DNA of 64,000 nt, from contig RPFO01000132.1 in NCBI GenBank assembly GCA_009746045.1, positions 1 to 64,000 on the forward strand, written 5' to 3'. The translations under genes and the position numbers were made by a program. Source of the DNA: Mesostigma viride. Lineage: Eukaryota; Streptophyta; Mesostigmatophyceae; Mesostigmatales; Mesostigmataceae. The notes under the pieces are model-generated. The model made no database searches. It worked only from the letters and a program-made list of their open reading frames with translations, and was not told the DNA's origin. Within the stretch, counting starts at the first letter, position 1, and every line of letters begins with the position of its first letter. Shown here in pieces: positions 1-18,324 of this stretch.

Positions 1-4129
<4,129 letters not shown>

Positions 4130-4697
4130 TCAACATGGCTGCTACCTTGCTGCCTGAATTGCGGTTTTCTGCATTACATTAGCATGACAAACTGTACTGA
4201 CAAAACACATGAAGGAGAAGTGCACTCAATCACAGTCCGAGGGTGGCGGGCAAGATGCACAGCCACAAGCATCTTACAAATGCAGTATAACATCCGCGTA
4301 GGGCTGTCCCAGCGATCATTGCTGAAATTAATGGACGACTTTCTAGAAATTTACCGCAGGAGACTGTCCAGTGCTACAGCGATGTGATGAGGGCTCAGAG
4401 CCTACAAAATCTGTGTCCGCAGGTGCCCTCCCCGCCATGCTGGGCTGGCCGATGTGTGCGCCATGGTTGTGTTAGGTAGATTGCCTGCATGCAAGGGAAA
4501 CATGCGTTATCCAGCAAAGCAGCAAAGGGAACACACAACGATCTTAAGTGAGATGAATACCCGACGCCTTGACGCGCCAACAACGTTGCATTACCTAAAT
4601 CAGTTGTGTGTAATGAGACGGCGTGAGAGCACAGCAGTCGCGTGGCTGTTTGTGAGTGATGGCTTGATTTTTGGACCGAGAAAGTGAGATAGTGGAC

Positions 4698-4995
<298 letters not shown>

Positions 4996-6249
4996 CCTGG
5001 TATTCTCACCTAAACTGTCCCTATGTACCTCACAAGATGTAGGGAACTGCGAAACCACAGGAATACCTAGAGAAGAGCGCTTCCTGCCTCACGAAAAACT
5101 CGCCGATTGAGTGCTTGACGTTCACGTTTGATAATGCTGAACTGCGTTATCAAATCATCTGCGTTATCAAATCATCATCTGGCAGAGTCACGTCACTTGG
5201 TTGGTGCCGGGCCCGCTACAAAAAACGTAGCGGGCCCGGTGATGTCGCTATTACACCACCCGACTTTACATCGAGTCACTGTGAATGATATATATATGGC
5301 TGCCTACAGCACCGCGCATGGTGTCCAAGTAAAATTATGGCGCTGCCAAGGCTGCGTACCTGCCGTTATCGCCTTGGTCTTTGTCACGGTGGCGTTCTCC
5401 AATTCACGTGCAACGGCCACTTCCTGTGCCATCTCTGGCGCGGCGCGTGCCCTTCGGGCTGAATTTCAAATTTCCGCGTGCAGTCCGTTGGAGAGGGGCG
5501 CTGCGTCCGGACTTAAGGAATTCGGAGGCTGCTGGTCGCACAAAAGATCGTTGTTGGCTGTTGAGTGATGTCCGACTGGCACGATGGAGAGGGCTCCATC
5601 ACATTAGCGACCTCACCAGTGGCCCACATGTACCGACGAGACCTGCATCTCGAGCTTGTCGGCCCTCACGCTGCAGCTGTCGCCATGCGAGACGCCCTGA
5701 GACTCTCGGCATGATTTTTCCCGTGCAATATCACGCCCTCGATTCGCAGCAAGGCCCGTCTGCTCCAATATGGCCGACTGCGGGCTGTGCCGTAACAGGA
5801 AATGTCCGGGTGATGGCAGGCAGTGCCTACCCATCCCACCGCACGCACCGCGTCAAGCAATATTTCCACTTCCGCTGCTGCTGGGCACCGGGCTACTGCC
5901 TACATTTCTTCAATCGCTCCATCGCCTCCTCCATGGTGCCTCGCTCCCTGCGGCCCCTCCGCCACGCCGGATATCCATGGCAATCAAGCCTACCGGCTAC
6001 CACCATACCGGCCACGAGCCCTTGCTGCACCAAACGAAGTGTGCGGCCCCGAATTAAGTGAAGTACACGGCAGGACTGGGAACCACCTGAAATTACATCG
6101 GGGTCTCCAGTGGACTTGGCGTCACATCTTGCTAACGTTGTCACTGTCGGCAGTTGTCAGTTGCTGTTGGTTGTTGCATGCTGAGGGTTGCAGATGTTCT
6201 AGGAACAGCTGGTCCAATGTTGCTATGCATGCAGTTACTCTTGCCATTA

Positions 6250-7390
6250 CGTGTGTCCGTGTGCCTCCAACCATCCCGCCACAATGCCAGCACCCTCCAC
6301 CCCGCTAACTCCCACTCGCCCCACTCCCCTGCCTGTTCCATACCCGCCCCACCCACAAATATACGTCACAGACATCCACATGCCGTTATCCATCCCCACC
6401 TGACTACGGACTACTCTCGCCCCCACGCTGAGGTCCCCCACAACACCGTAACACCGCCCTCCTCCCCCAAACCATCCGATGACCCACCCGACCATCCACC
6501 TTGAGTCCCCCCAAACCAACCTATCTGACTACCACCCTTCCGTATTACATACACCACCTTCCACACCAACATAACAAACCACCTACTAAACAAACCTACC
6601 GCCCCACAACGAGGTTCCCCTACACCACTGCACCCCGCCCACCCCGCCCCCCGCTGCCCCAACATACGATGACTCCACCCCACCATCCACGTGAAGCATA
6701 ACCATCCACCCCGGCCTCCGGGGCAACCAATCAGCTGTCCACTCAACCATAACTGACACTGCTGCACCGACCACCGGCAAGCCCGCCTACGTACCATACC
6801 CAAGCCACCCACGCAACCCAAGCATCCCCAACCCTCACACGAACCTGTGACCTACGCACGAGCTACCTACAACTGCGACTCACAACTACTACATAATCAA
6901 CCCATAACAATGTCCCCCATGACCCCCGCCAAAGGGGGGGGTCCCCCCAATAGTCCAACACACACACACACACACACTCTACAATACCCAGGACCACGAG
7001 TACCCACCCAATTCACCTCCCACAACGGTATCACCCACGAGTCCAGTGCCCCACCCATGTCCACAGCGACACCCCGGAGACTTCACCACGCCCACCGACT
7101 GCACGCACGCACACCTAGCTGCACACTCCCACGCACCTACCCTCGCACGCACGCATGCACGCAGCCATCAACCCACCCACCAAGGCACGCCTGCACAAAC
7201 GCGCACATGCACAAGTGCACGCACACGCACACATAGCTGCACACTCTCACGCACCCACTCACGCACGCACGCCTGCACACAGCCATCAACCCACCCGCCA
7301 AGGCACGCCTGCACAAACGCACTCATGCACAACTGCACGCACTCGCCCACGCACGCACACCTAGCTGCACGCCTGCACGCAGTCACGCAA
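6250..7390. repeat. C-rich block with CAC/GCAC tandem repeats (CACTA copy 1)
   Basis: About 1.1 kb in which the plus strand is strongly C-rich and G-poor. It includes a (CA)n run near 6958 and two imperfect copies of a segment of about 110 bp built from GCACGCACG and ACCCACC motifs (roughly 7085-7350). It is repeated in the CACTA copies at 28510-29650 and 30472-31490. No frame shows a recognisable domain. Confidence 0.7.
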
Positions 7391-7884
7391 TGCATGGCAG
7401 CATGCCCGCCTTCTATATCATTCTTGGAATATCATGTTGCATATGGCATTATTATCATGTTTGTAAATTTAACTCCTTGCTTTCTGTATGCTTTCTTTCT
7501 TTGGGGGATGACTTGATGCAGATCGTGGAGCATACAAGCTCGACGAGAAGACGTACACATCAATATTGAGTGAAACCACCGTTGCTGGGCTCTGGCATGC
7601 CAGCTGTTATATGGCCATGAGCCATCAGCTAGCAATCCAGAAATAGGATGAGAGCAGTTTTGAGTCGATGTTTTATATTTTGATGGTATTGAAATGATGA
7701 GTCACAGAATGCCACAATGAAACATAAGTTCATTACTATCAAACAGCGTGATGCCATGAATGCCACGCCTAATACCACAAGATGTGCTAATAACGTATTT
7801 AATTCATTAATGAATTGTTGGATTTATTGCATGATGGTGTTATGCTTGTTAGAATACACATTTAATTCTGGCAATGGCATGCCT

Positions 7885-8204
7885 GAGAAAATGCCCTGAG
7901 ATTTTAAGCGCCTGAGAAAATGCCCTGAGATTTTCAGCCTGAGAAAAAAAAATCTCAGTGTCCACGTAAAATCTCAGTTTCCACTTAGCCCTGAGATTTC
8001 CTGAGATTTCCTGAGAAAAAGCCAATTTTCTCAGGCCAATCTCAGGAAATCTCAGGTCACTTTCTCAGGAAATCTCAGGAAATCTCAGGAAAATCTCAGG
8101 AAATCTCAGGAAATCTCAGGACATCTCAGGAAATCTCAGGAAATCTCAGTTTTTTTCTCAGGAAATCTCAGGAAATCTCAGGAAATCTCAGTTTTCTCAG
8201 TAGC
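7885..8204 (+). repeat. CTCAGG subterminal repeat array, right end of CACTA copy 1
   Basis: Dozens of CTCAGGAAAT / CCTGAGATTT units lie just inside the right terminus. The same motifs in the opposite order lie just inside the left terminus of the other copies (9933-10265, 24832-25170). CACTA (En/Spm) elements typically carry subterminal repeats bound by an element-encoded DNA-binding protein, and this fits that pattern. In this array, 5'-CTCAGGAAATCTCAGG predominates. Confidence 0.85.
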
Positions 8205-8216
8205 GAGTTCCTAGTG
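8205..8216 (+). repeat. Right terminal inverted repeat of CACTA copy 1
   Basis: GAGTTCCTAGTG is the exact reverse complement of the left terminus CACTAGGAACTC at 9921 and 24820. The flanking base pair on the right is TA. Confidence 0.85.
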
Positions 8217-9064
8217 TATTCCTACGCGGGTATTCTGCACACGGCTGATTGGATTGCTCTTTTCGCGGACCTCAACGCCCAGGGACGTGCGTGGCTGTTC
8301 TCGCTTTCCTTGCGGAGTGTGGGCTCGGCGTACCTTCGTGCTCTTCCCATGGCCCCCCCATTCGCCTTGGCTCCCAGCCACTACTCGGTGGCGCTCCGGC
8401 ACCAGCTATTTGCCCCGCAGCCTCTTGTTCCGGCCGGGCGGCCTTGTGGTAGCTGTGGGCAGCCGCTGGATCCCACGGGGACTCACTACCTTTCATGCAT
8501 GGGGGGCCAACAGAATCAGAATTGGTATTTGTATTTGCACACTGTCCTCCTGACGGTGGTGCTCGCCATGATTCGGTCGGTTTTCCCCCACGCGAACATC
8601 CGGTCCGAGGATGCGGATGGCGCTGCCTTCTATTCCCCCAACCACCGGCCTGACATCGTGGTGCTGGACTTTGAGGGGGTGGCCGGCATCTGCTTATCGA
8701 CGTTTCGGTGGCGCGGCCCTTGGCTCTTAGCCACGTGGCTGGGGCCTCCCTCACGGCAGGTTACACGGCGGACCGGGCGGAGCGGGCCAAGCTCCTGGCC
8801 TACGGCGACGTCGGGCACCATCGTGTGGTGCCCTTTGTCCTGGAGGAGTTTGGGGCCATGGGGCCCCTGACCTCCGCCTTCTTCAAGGAGTGTTGCCGGC
8901 TCCGGGAGGACCGGCTGGACCTGGAGGGCCAGCGGGCCTCATGGTCGGCGCGGACCTGGACGTCATATTGGCGTCAGCGCTTGTCGTTGGCGCTGACTCG
9001 GGCCATGGCTGACATCATGCTCCGCCGTACGCGGGCTGATTTTGCGGTGCAGCAGGGCTATTAG
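8217..9064 (+). pseudogene. R2/R4-like non-LTR retrotransposon ORF, C-terminal part
   Basis: This corresponds to the last ~280 residues of the reverse transcriptase/endonuclease polyprotein at 21122-23515. It begins at the segment YAGILHTADW. Visible features are the CCHC knuckle (CGSCGQ...THYLSC) and the endonuclease signature HRPDIVVLDF, followed in the next frame by DVSV. A one-base frameshift near 8680 separates the first half (frame from 8214) from the second half (ending RTRADFAVQQGY at 9064). The upstream part is missing because the CACTA element ending at 8216 was inserted here, so the 5' portion should lie left of the window. This is a dead fragment. Confidence 0.85.
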
Positions 9065-9212
9065 GTTCCTCCCGTTAGGAGTTTCCATTGGTCTTATCGT
9101 AGTATAGAGATTTGACGTGGCTCTGTATAGAGGTTTATAGCTGGGCGTTTGCTTTGGTTTGAGTGATTTCACTCTGCTGTTACAAGTAATTATATTATTA
9201 TAATATATATTC
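9065..9212 (+). other. 3' UTR of the RT fragment ending at an AT-rich target
   Basis: About 130 bp after the RT stop codon run into an AT-rich stretch ending in ATATATATTCC at 9200-9210. Read on the minus strand this is GGAATATATA, which matches the 3' flank of another ORF1-like copy (GGGAATATATAGCAG at 59577-59592, plus strand). The retroelement therefore seems to have inserted into a TATATA run just downstream of an ORF1-like gene, in opposite orientation. Confidence 0.6.
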
Positions 9213-9918
9213 CTAGTCTGAGGTGGCAGGAGGGGGCTGCCAGGGCTTGTGGTCAACGTGGATGACCGCCCCCCTCCAGTATACCGGCTTCCGGCCCTTG
9301 CGCTCTGCCGGAGCTGAAGGTAGGTCGGCCATAGCTCGCGTCGCCGCTGTTGCTGGGCCAGGGTCAAGTCGTCGTCCAGCGTGAAGCGAGTCTCCGAGAG
9401 CTTCTTGCGGCATTTAAGGAACGCCAGCTTGTCCGCCATGTACTTAAAGGTGAGGAGCACGGGTGCCGGGCCAGCCTTCCCCCGCGCGCGGGGGAGGCGG
9501 ACAGCCGACATGTCCAGCTCACCAGTGAGTAACATGGGGGCAAGAATGGCGCGCTTAAATGCCTCAAGAAGGCTCGTGGAGGTCTCACCTGCCTGCTGGT
9601 CGAAGTGCTTGACGATGACATTGTGGCTGCGCTGGGCGATGTCGGCTTCCTCGCGAAGGTCGAGGGCTTGTTGCTTGAGTTGTGCCGAGATGGTGGAGGT
9701 GGTGGAGGTGGTGTGCTGCTTAAGCAAGTCCGCCCAGGTGGAGGGAGCATCGCCGGCCGGGCCAGCAGGCGCCGGCTGGGCGGCGATGTCCTTCACCGCC
9801 TGGGCGGTGAGGCCGGCGGTGTCATGCAAGCTCTCAAGGGCGTTGGCGGTGGCTTGAAGGCGTTGGTCGATGTCGAGGAGCTGGGCTTTGATGTCGGCAG
9901 TGGAAGCGGAAATGGCAG
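9213..9918 (-). pseudogene. ORF1-like retroelement protein, C-terminal half (copy a)
   Basis: This continues the gene at 32304-32946 once the CACTA element is removed. The 5' boundary joins as ACC TCC|ACT GCC with no frame change. In order it has an Ala/Ser-rich helix-forming stretch, STWADLLKQHTTSTTS, a segment with coiled-coil character (KQQALDLREEADIAQRS), SLNVIVKHFD-like sequence, then the conserved core LPRARGKAGP...VLLTFKYMADK...FTLDDDLTLAQQQRRRELW and a C-terminal VYW-HKPWQ tail. The core resembles the RNA-binding C-terminal part of L1 ORF1p-type proteins by general pattern; I did not test this by search. A frameshift near 9290 puts the last ~25 residues in another frame, so this copy is probably inactive. 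Confidence 0.6.
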
Positions 9919-9920
9919 TG
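9919..9920. repeat. Target-site duplication TG, left of outer CACTA element
   Basis: TG precedes the left terminus, and TG (32304-32305) follows the right terminus. Removing one copy restores the ORF1-like frame. Confidence 0.75.
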
Positions 9921-9932
9921 CACTAGGAACTC

Positions 9933-10265
9933 AGATCTGAGATTTTTCTCAGTTTTTCTCAGTTTTCTCAGGAAGGCTGCCTGAGATTTCCTGAGATTTC
10001 CTGAGATGTCCTGAGATTTCCTGAGATTTCCTGAGATCAACTGAGAAAAATCTCAGTTTTCTCAGGAAAACTGAGAAAATCACCTGAGAAAACTGAGAAA
10101 ACTGAGAAAAAACTGAGATCAGCCTGAGAAAGTCGCCTGGCCTGAGATTTTTTTTTCTCAGGAACGAAATTTCTCAGGCGCCCGGTTTTTTCTCAGGTTG
10201 CTGCCTGAGAAAATCTGAGACTGAGAAAATATGGGAAACTTAAGGCCTGAGAAAAACTGAGAAAC
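9933..10265 (+). repeat. Left subterminal CCTGAGA array (outer CACTA)
   Basis: Clusters of CCTGAGATTT and CTGAGAAAA sit directly inside the left terminus, in inverted orientation relative to the right array at 31985-32290. The identical array is at 24832-25170. Confidence 0.8.
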
Positions 10266-10428
10266 CTCATGCACACATAGAAATCGCATATTCATACCAC
10301 GCAACCAGAAATCGCTTTGATTACAAATTATAATAATTTCTTGTGCAGTTGGAGTACAGCTCTTCAAGTTTAATAAGAACATCAATTTCAGTCACTAGAC
10401 GAGTTGCTACAATCTGCTTCAGCGTAGC

Positions 10429-10803
10429 TCACTTTTCCATACGCCCTTGCACTTCTCCTCGTTGGTGCAAGGTCGCCCCGGCTAGGTTCAGCCACATTCT
10501 TGTGCTGCCTACCCCCTCTCCCCCTCTGCCCACGATTCCCCCGCGTAGGTTCAGCCGCATACTCGCGGCCATCGCCACCACGGGCAGAATCAGCAGCATT
10601 TTCTGCTGCAGGCTGCCTCCTTCCTCTCCCCCTCCGTCCACGCTTCCCCGTGCAGGTTCAGACGCATTGTAGCTGCATGGGTCATCACTGTCGCTGCTAG
10701 GTGGAGCCACATCCTCTTGGCAACCATTATCACTGCCGCTGCAGATGGAGGAATCAGTTTCTGCTGCAGGCTGCTTACCCCTCCTCTTCCTTGGTGCAGG
10801 CAT
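10429..10803 (-). CDS. Hypothetical 124-aa ORF within CACTA element (copy 2)
   Basis: ATG at 10803, just inside a CACTA-like hairpin (10818-10887). The predicted protein starts with a basic PRKRRGK motif, then a Ser/Asp-rich acidic stretch (SICSGSDNGCQED, PPSSDSDDP). It continues with two imperfect internal repeats rich in Leu-Asn-Leu and Gly. The copy at 25334-25708 is nearly identical (Cys to Ser in the acidic stretch). A basic then acidic N-terminus is common in transposase or chromatin proteins, but no domain is recognisable. It could be a captured first exon or non-coding. High identity between the copies says nothing about selection. Confidence 0.25.
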   Translation of the reverse strand: MPAPRKRRGKQPAAETDSSICSGSDNGCQEDVAPPSSDSDDPCSYNASEPARGSVDGGGEEGGSLQQKMLLILPVVAMAASMRLNLRGGIVGRGGEGVGSTRMWLNLAGATLHQRGEVQGRMEK

Positions 10804-10817
10804 GCCATCCTCGCTGC

Positions 10818-10887
10818 CACACTAGGAACGGAGTGTTGACAAACTTTGACAATTGTTTGTCAAGAATTGTCACATAGTTCTAGTGTG
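10818..10887. mobile_element. 70-bp CACTA-like hairpin (copy in outer element)
   Basis: CACACTAGGAAC at the left and GTTCTAGTGTG at the right are inverted repeats. The interior has TTGACAA and TTGTCAA motifs. It resembles a minimal or internally deleted transposon related to, but distinct from, the CTCAGG-type element. The same structure is at 25723-25792. I could not define a direct target-site duplication. Confidence 0.5.
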
Positions 10888-11266
10888 ACCCGCTGGCTTC
10901 GCACAGCCATTTTTTTTTTTTTTTTAAATCAATTTTTGGCGGTAGAGAGACCATGGAGGGACTGCCCGCTGCCCGCCGTAGACGCATACTGTAGTTCGTA
11001 GAAGCGTACTCCTTCGCTGCACTCCGGAGAGGAATCGTGACGGACTGACGGTCTCCTTCGCTGCCCTCCAGAGAGGAGGCCGCTAAAGCGGCCGCTCGCT
11101 TCGCTCGCTGGGAGCTTTGCGCGGATTGGTTGGCAGTTCTTCCGTGCGCTTGGCGCTTCGCGCGGATTGGTGGTCAGTCAGTCCGCCCCTTCTGGATCGG
11201 CCGCGTACTCGGTGATGCCCTGAATAGTGTCGGATTACCTTACATTGCCAAATTAGTAATATAGAT

Positions 11267-11580
11267 TCTTGACATATCAACTGCCATGACCTTGACAAAC
11301 CTTGACAGAACTTGACAAAAGCTTGACATGATAACATCAAAGGCTTGACAAACCTTGACAGAATGTTGAAAGGTTGACAAAACCTTGACAATCTTTGAAA
11401 TATCAACATATCAACACGGAAAAAAATGTCAATACACTGACAAACCAAGGTGATGTGTCAAGAAATGTCAAGACGTTAACAAAGGAAGGCCAAAAAAATT
11501 GTTAACATGACAAAATGTCCACAAATGTTAACATGACAAACGTCAACATGACAAACAAAGGCGTAGCAAACTGACAAATC
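11267..11580. repeat. TTGACA-motif array (outer CACTA)
   Basis: More than a dozen CTTGACA / TTGACAAA / AACATGACAAA motifs occur in about 310 bp, resembling the subterminal array of a second CACTA type whose end may be the hairpin at 10818. An almost identical block is at 26162-26475. No matching right terminus was found. Confidence 0.55.
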
Positions 11581-11645
11581 AACACCACGCACAGGTAAAC
11601 TTATTTCATAAAAATCAACAAGTTCAAAAGACCACCTAAACCGAG

Positions 11646-11684
<39 letters not shown>
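11646..11684. repeat. TCA microsatellite, 13 units (outer CACTA)
   Basis: Homologous position to the 4-kb tract at 1-4126. Both are followed by AAATCAACATGGCTGC. Confidence 0.95.
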
Positions 11685-11687
<3 letters not shown>

Positions 11688-12251
11688 TCAACATGGCTGC
11701 TACCTTGCTGCCTGAATTGCGGTTTTCTGCATTACATTAGCATGACAAACTGTACTGACAAAACACATGAAGGAGAAGTGCACTCAATCACAGTCCGAGG
11801 GTGGCGGGCAAGATGCACAGCCACAAGCATCTTACAAATGCAGTATAACATCCGCATAGGGCTGTCCCAGCGATCATTGCTGAAATTAATGGACGACTTT
11901 CTAGAAATTTACCGCAGGACACTGTCCAGTGCTACAGCGATGTGACGAGGGCTCAGAGCCTACAAAGTCTGTGTCCGCAGGTGCCCTCCCCGCCATGCTG
12001 GGCTGGCCGATGTGTGCGCCATGGTTGTGTTAGGTAGATTGCCTGCATGCAAGGGAAACATGCGTTATCCAGCAAAGCGCAAAGGGAACACACAACGATC
12101 TTAAGTGAGATGAATACCCGACGCCTTGACGCGCCAACAACGTTCCATTACCTAAATCAGTTGTGTGTAATGAGACGGCGTGAGAGCACAGCAGTCGCGT
12201 GGCTGTTTGTGAGTGATGGCTTGATTTTTGGACCGAGAAAGTGAGATAGTG

Positions 12252-14418
<2,167 letters not shown>

Positions 14419-14718
14419 ATGGGCCTGGTATTCTCACCTAAACTGTCCCTATGTACCTCACAAGATGTAGGGAACTGCGAAACCACAGGAGTACCTAGAG
14501 AAGAGCGCTTCCTGGCTCACGAAAAACTCGCCGATTGAGTGCTTGACGTTCACGTTTGATAATGCTGAACTGCGTTATCAAATCATCTGCGTTATCAAAT
14601 CATCATCTGGCAGAGTCACGTCACTTGGTTGGTGCCGGGCCCGCTACAAAAAACGTAGCGGGCCCGGTGATGTCGCTATTACACCACCCGACTTTACATC
14701 GAGTCACTGTGAATGATA

Positions 14719-17118
14719 CCGCTCCAGTTTTCTAGGCTGACATGATGAACCGACGGGGGTTCCTGGATTGAGACACGTTTTTTTCTCCATGCACAGCTGA
14801 AAAAACCTGCGCCGAGGTGCGGCACCGCGGCCTACAGTAGTGATTACTGTCTGCGACACGCCCGGGGCTGGCTGCATCTACCTGTCGGCCAATTGTGACC
14901 CGTGGGCTACGCGAATTTGAATGCGGCTTTCCCGTTAGTTGTGGCTCCAGTTTTCTAGGCTGACATGATGAACCGACGGGGGTTCCTGGATTGAGACACG
15001 TTTTTTTCTCCATGCACAGCTGAAAAAACCTGCGCCGAGGTGCGGCACCGCGGCCTACAGTAGTGATTACTGTCTGCGACACGCCCGGGGCTGGCTGCAT
15101 CTACCTGTCGGCCAATTGTGACCCGTGGGCTAGGCGAATTTGAATGCGGCTTTCCCGTTAGTTGTGGCTCCACCGCTCCAGTTTTCTAGGCTGACATGAT
15201 GAACCGACGGGGGTTCCTGGATTGAGACACGTTTTTTTCTCCATGCACAGCTGAAAAAACCTGCGCCGAGGTGCGGCACCGCGGCCTACAGTAGTGATTA
15301 CTGTCTGCGACACGCCCGGGGCTGGCTGCATCTACCTGTCGGCCAATTGTGACCCGTGGGCTAGGCGAATTTGAATGCGGCTTTCCCGTTAGTTGTGGCT
15401 CCACCGCTCCAGTTTTCTAGGCTGACATGATGAACCGACGGGGGTTCCTGGATTGAGACACGTTTTTTTCTCCATGCACAGCTGAAAAAACCTGCGCCGA
15501 GGTGCGGCACCGCGGCCTACAGTAGTGATTACTGTCTGCGACACGCCCGGGGCTGGCTGCATCTACCTGTCGGCCAATTGTGACCCGTGGGCTAGGCGAA
15601 TTTGAATGCGGCTTTCCCGTTAGTTGTGGCTCCACCGCTCCAGTTTTCTAGGCTGACATGATGAACCGACGGGGGTTCCTGGATTGAGACACGTTTTTTT
15701 CTCCATGCACAGCTGAAAAAACCTGCGCCGAGGTGCGGCACCGCGGCCTACAGTAGTGATTACTGTCTGCGACACGCCCGGGGCTGGCTGCATCTACCTG
15801 TCGGCCAATTGTGACCCGTGGGCTAGGCGAATTTGAATGCGGCTTTCCCGTTAGTTGTGGCTCCACCGCTCCAGTTTTCTAGGCTGACATGATGAACCGA
15901 CGGGGGTTCCTGGATTGAGACACGTTTTTTTCTCCATGCACAGCTGAAAAAACCTGCGCCGAGGTGCGGCACCGCGGCCTACAGTAGTGATTACTGTCTG
16001 CGACACGCCCGGGGCTGGCTGCATCTACCTGTCGGCCAATTGTGACCCGTGGGCTAGGCGAATTTGAATGCGGCTTTCCCGTTAGTTGTGGCTCCACCGC
16101 TCCAGTTTTCTAGGCTGACATGATGAACCGACGGGGGTTCCTGGATTGAGACACGTTTTTTTCTCCATGCACAGCTGAAAAAACCTGCGCCGAGGTGCGG
16201 CACCGCGGCCTACAGTAGTGATTACTGTCTGCGACACGCCCGGGGCTGGCTGCATCTACCTGTCGGCCAATTGTGACCCGTGGGCTAGGCGAATTTGAAT
16301 GCGGCTTTCCCGTTAGTTGTGGCTCCACCGCTCCAGTTTTCTAGGCTGACATGATGAACCGACGGGGGTTCCTGGATTGAGACACGTTTTTTTCTCCATG
16401 CACAGCTGAAAAAACCTGCGCCGAGGTGCGGCACCGCGGCCTACAGTAGTGATTACTGTCTGCGACACGCCCGGGGCTGGCTGCATCTACCTGTCGGCCA
16501 ATTGTGACCCGTGGGCTAGGCGAATTTGAATGCGGCTTTCCCGTTAGTTGTGGCTCCACCGCTCCAGTTTTCTAGGCTGACATGATGAACCGACGGGGGT
16601 TCCTGGATTGAGACACGTTTTTTTCTCCATGCACAGCTGAAAAAACCTGCGCCGAGGTGCGGCACCGCGGCCTACAGTAGTGATTACTGTCTGCGACACG
16701 CCCGGGGCTGGCTGCATCTACCTGTCGGCCAATTGTGACCCGTGGGCTAGGCGAATTTGAATGCGGCTTTCCCGTTAGTTGTGGCTCCACCGCTCCAGTT
16801 TTCTAGGCTGACATGATGAACCGACGGGGGTTCCTGGATTGAGACACGTTTTTTTCTCCATGCACAGCTGAAAAAACCTGCGCCGAGGTGCGGCACCGCG
16901 GCCTACAGTAGTGATTACTGTCTGCGACACGCCCGGGGCTGGCTGCATCTACCTGTCGGCCAATTGTGACCCGTGGGCTAGGCGAATTTGAATGCGGCTT
17001 TCCCGTTAGTTGTGGCTCCACCGCTCCAGTTTTCTAGGCTGACATGATGAACCGACGGGGGTTCCTGGATTGAGACACGTTTTTTTCTCCATGCACAGCT
17101 GAAAAAACCTGCGCCGAG
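14719..17118 (+). repeat. 231-bp tandem monomers (10 full plus partial)
   Basis: Copies repeat at 231-bp steps (for example TTTCTAGGCTGACATGATG at 15184, 15415 and 15646). They are almost identical, except the first, which differs at one base near 14917 and lacks the ACCGCTCC link. The last partial copy runs straight into the leader of the polyprotein. By position they resemble the promoter monomers of rodent L1 elements. The 72-aa minus-strand frame in each is a shadow of the repeat. Confidence 0.95.
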
Positions 17119-17262
17119 GTGCCGCGGTGCCGCGGCCGCCCCGCGTTGGGGGGCTGCCGCCCCCCAAACCCCCCGCTTGGGGGGCACGCCCCCCAAACCC
17201 CCCGCGTCCGCATCTCGCTCTCCCCCCGCGCTTCCGGTTCCGTTGTTTTACGCATCTCCCCC

Positions 17263-18324
17263 ATGCCTCCTTCACGACGCCGCACCTCCCGGGCGCGGGA
17301 TGCGCTGCCTAGTGGCGCCCCTGCGCCGCGTCGGTCCTTACGCATCGCGGCGCACCTGCAGGAGATGGGCGACCTGGACGACGGCGGTCGTGGCGCCCCT
17401 GTGCCACTCTCGCTTGTGTGCGAGGTCTGCCACAGTGGTGAGGATGCCCCCCGTCTCCTTGTGTGTGATTCGTGCCAATGCGGCTGGCACACGCGCTGCT
17501 TGGTCCCGCCCCTCTTCCGGCTGCCTCCCCCGGGTCCTTGGGCGTGCCCTCATTGCGTGGCCCCGCCTCGGCCGTCCCTAGGCTCCCGACGCGCGGCCGT
17601 GTCGACCCCGGGATCCCATTCGGCCCGCGCCCCCTCCCGCAGCCCCTCGCTGGACCCTCTCCTGGGCCTTGCGGCCCTCGTGGAGGGCTCCACACCGTGC
17701 CCCCGCTCTCCCCGCGCCGTCACGTCCGGCCCCTCCGCGGGGTCCCCTGGCCCTGCCCCGCCTAGCTCTGGGGATCCACCTCCGGCCAGCACGGTGGTGG
17801 CCACTGACCTGCGTCCTCCTGTGCTTGAGGGGTCCCTGGCGGCTCTCCTCCCTGAGGCTGTGGGACACCCTGCGGCGACTCCTGTGGTGGGCCCCTGGTC
17901 GGCTGCGCTTGGGTCCCACGACTTCTCCGTTTGGCCCCCCACCAACATTGCGGGCGTCAGCGCGCTCCGGCACGCCACGTTCTCTTGGCTGTATTGCCCC
18001 TTGCTGTTGGACGCTGTCGGCTTGCACGCGGCGTTTCCTACGCTCCCACGGCCCCCTGAATTTAGTGCCCTTGTGGTTCGTGTCCGGCACATGCTGCAGG
18101 CAGCCTCCCCCCCTGTCCTTGCCTCCACGCTTTGGGGGTTTGTCCTCGAGGACTACCATGCCGGCGGCCGCCTGCCTTGGCACCTGCCCGCGGTGCGCCA
18201 AGAATGGCTCCTGAATCTGGACGCTCAAGTGGCGCAGGCGGTGGTGCTCTTTGCTACAGGGCTTGCCGTGCAGGCCCAGCAGGCCGCCCGTGAGACATAT
18301 CTCGCTGGGGGGGCCACCGACCAC
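17263..18324 (+). pseudogene. LINE polyprotein, N-terminal part with PHD finger
   Basis: ATG at 17263 (MPPSRRRTSRARD) follows a GC-rich leader. Residues ~55-100 form a C4HC3 PHD finger: CEVC, then CDSC, H (GWHTRC) and CPHC. A Pro/Ser/Ala-rich linker follows, then a folded-looking region (VWPPTNIAGVSALRHATFSWLYCP). The frame ends at GATDH because a palindromic element is inserted after 18324. Removing 18325-19371 joins GAC CAC to GCC TTG CTC in the same frame. PHD fingers read histone tails in host proteins; a role in chromatin targeting of the retroelement is inference. Confidence 0.8.

Noticed and set aside
14732..17021. Repeated 72-aa minus-strand proteins
   Set aside because: One frame per 231-bp monomer, antisense to the LINE; explained by the repeat.
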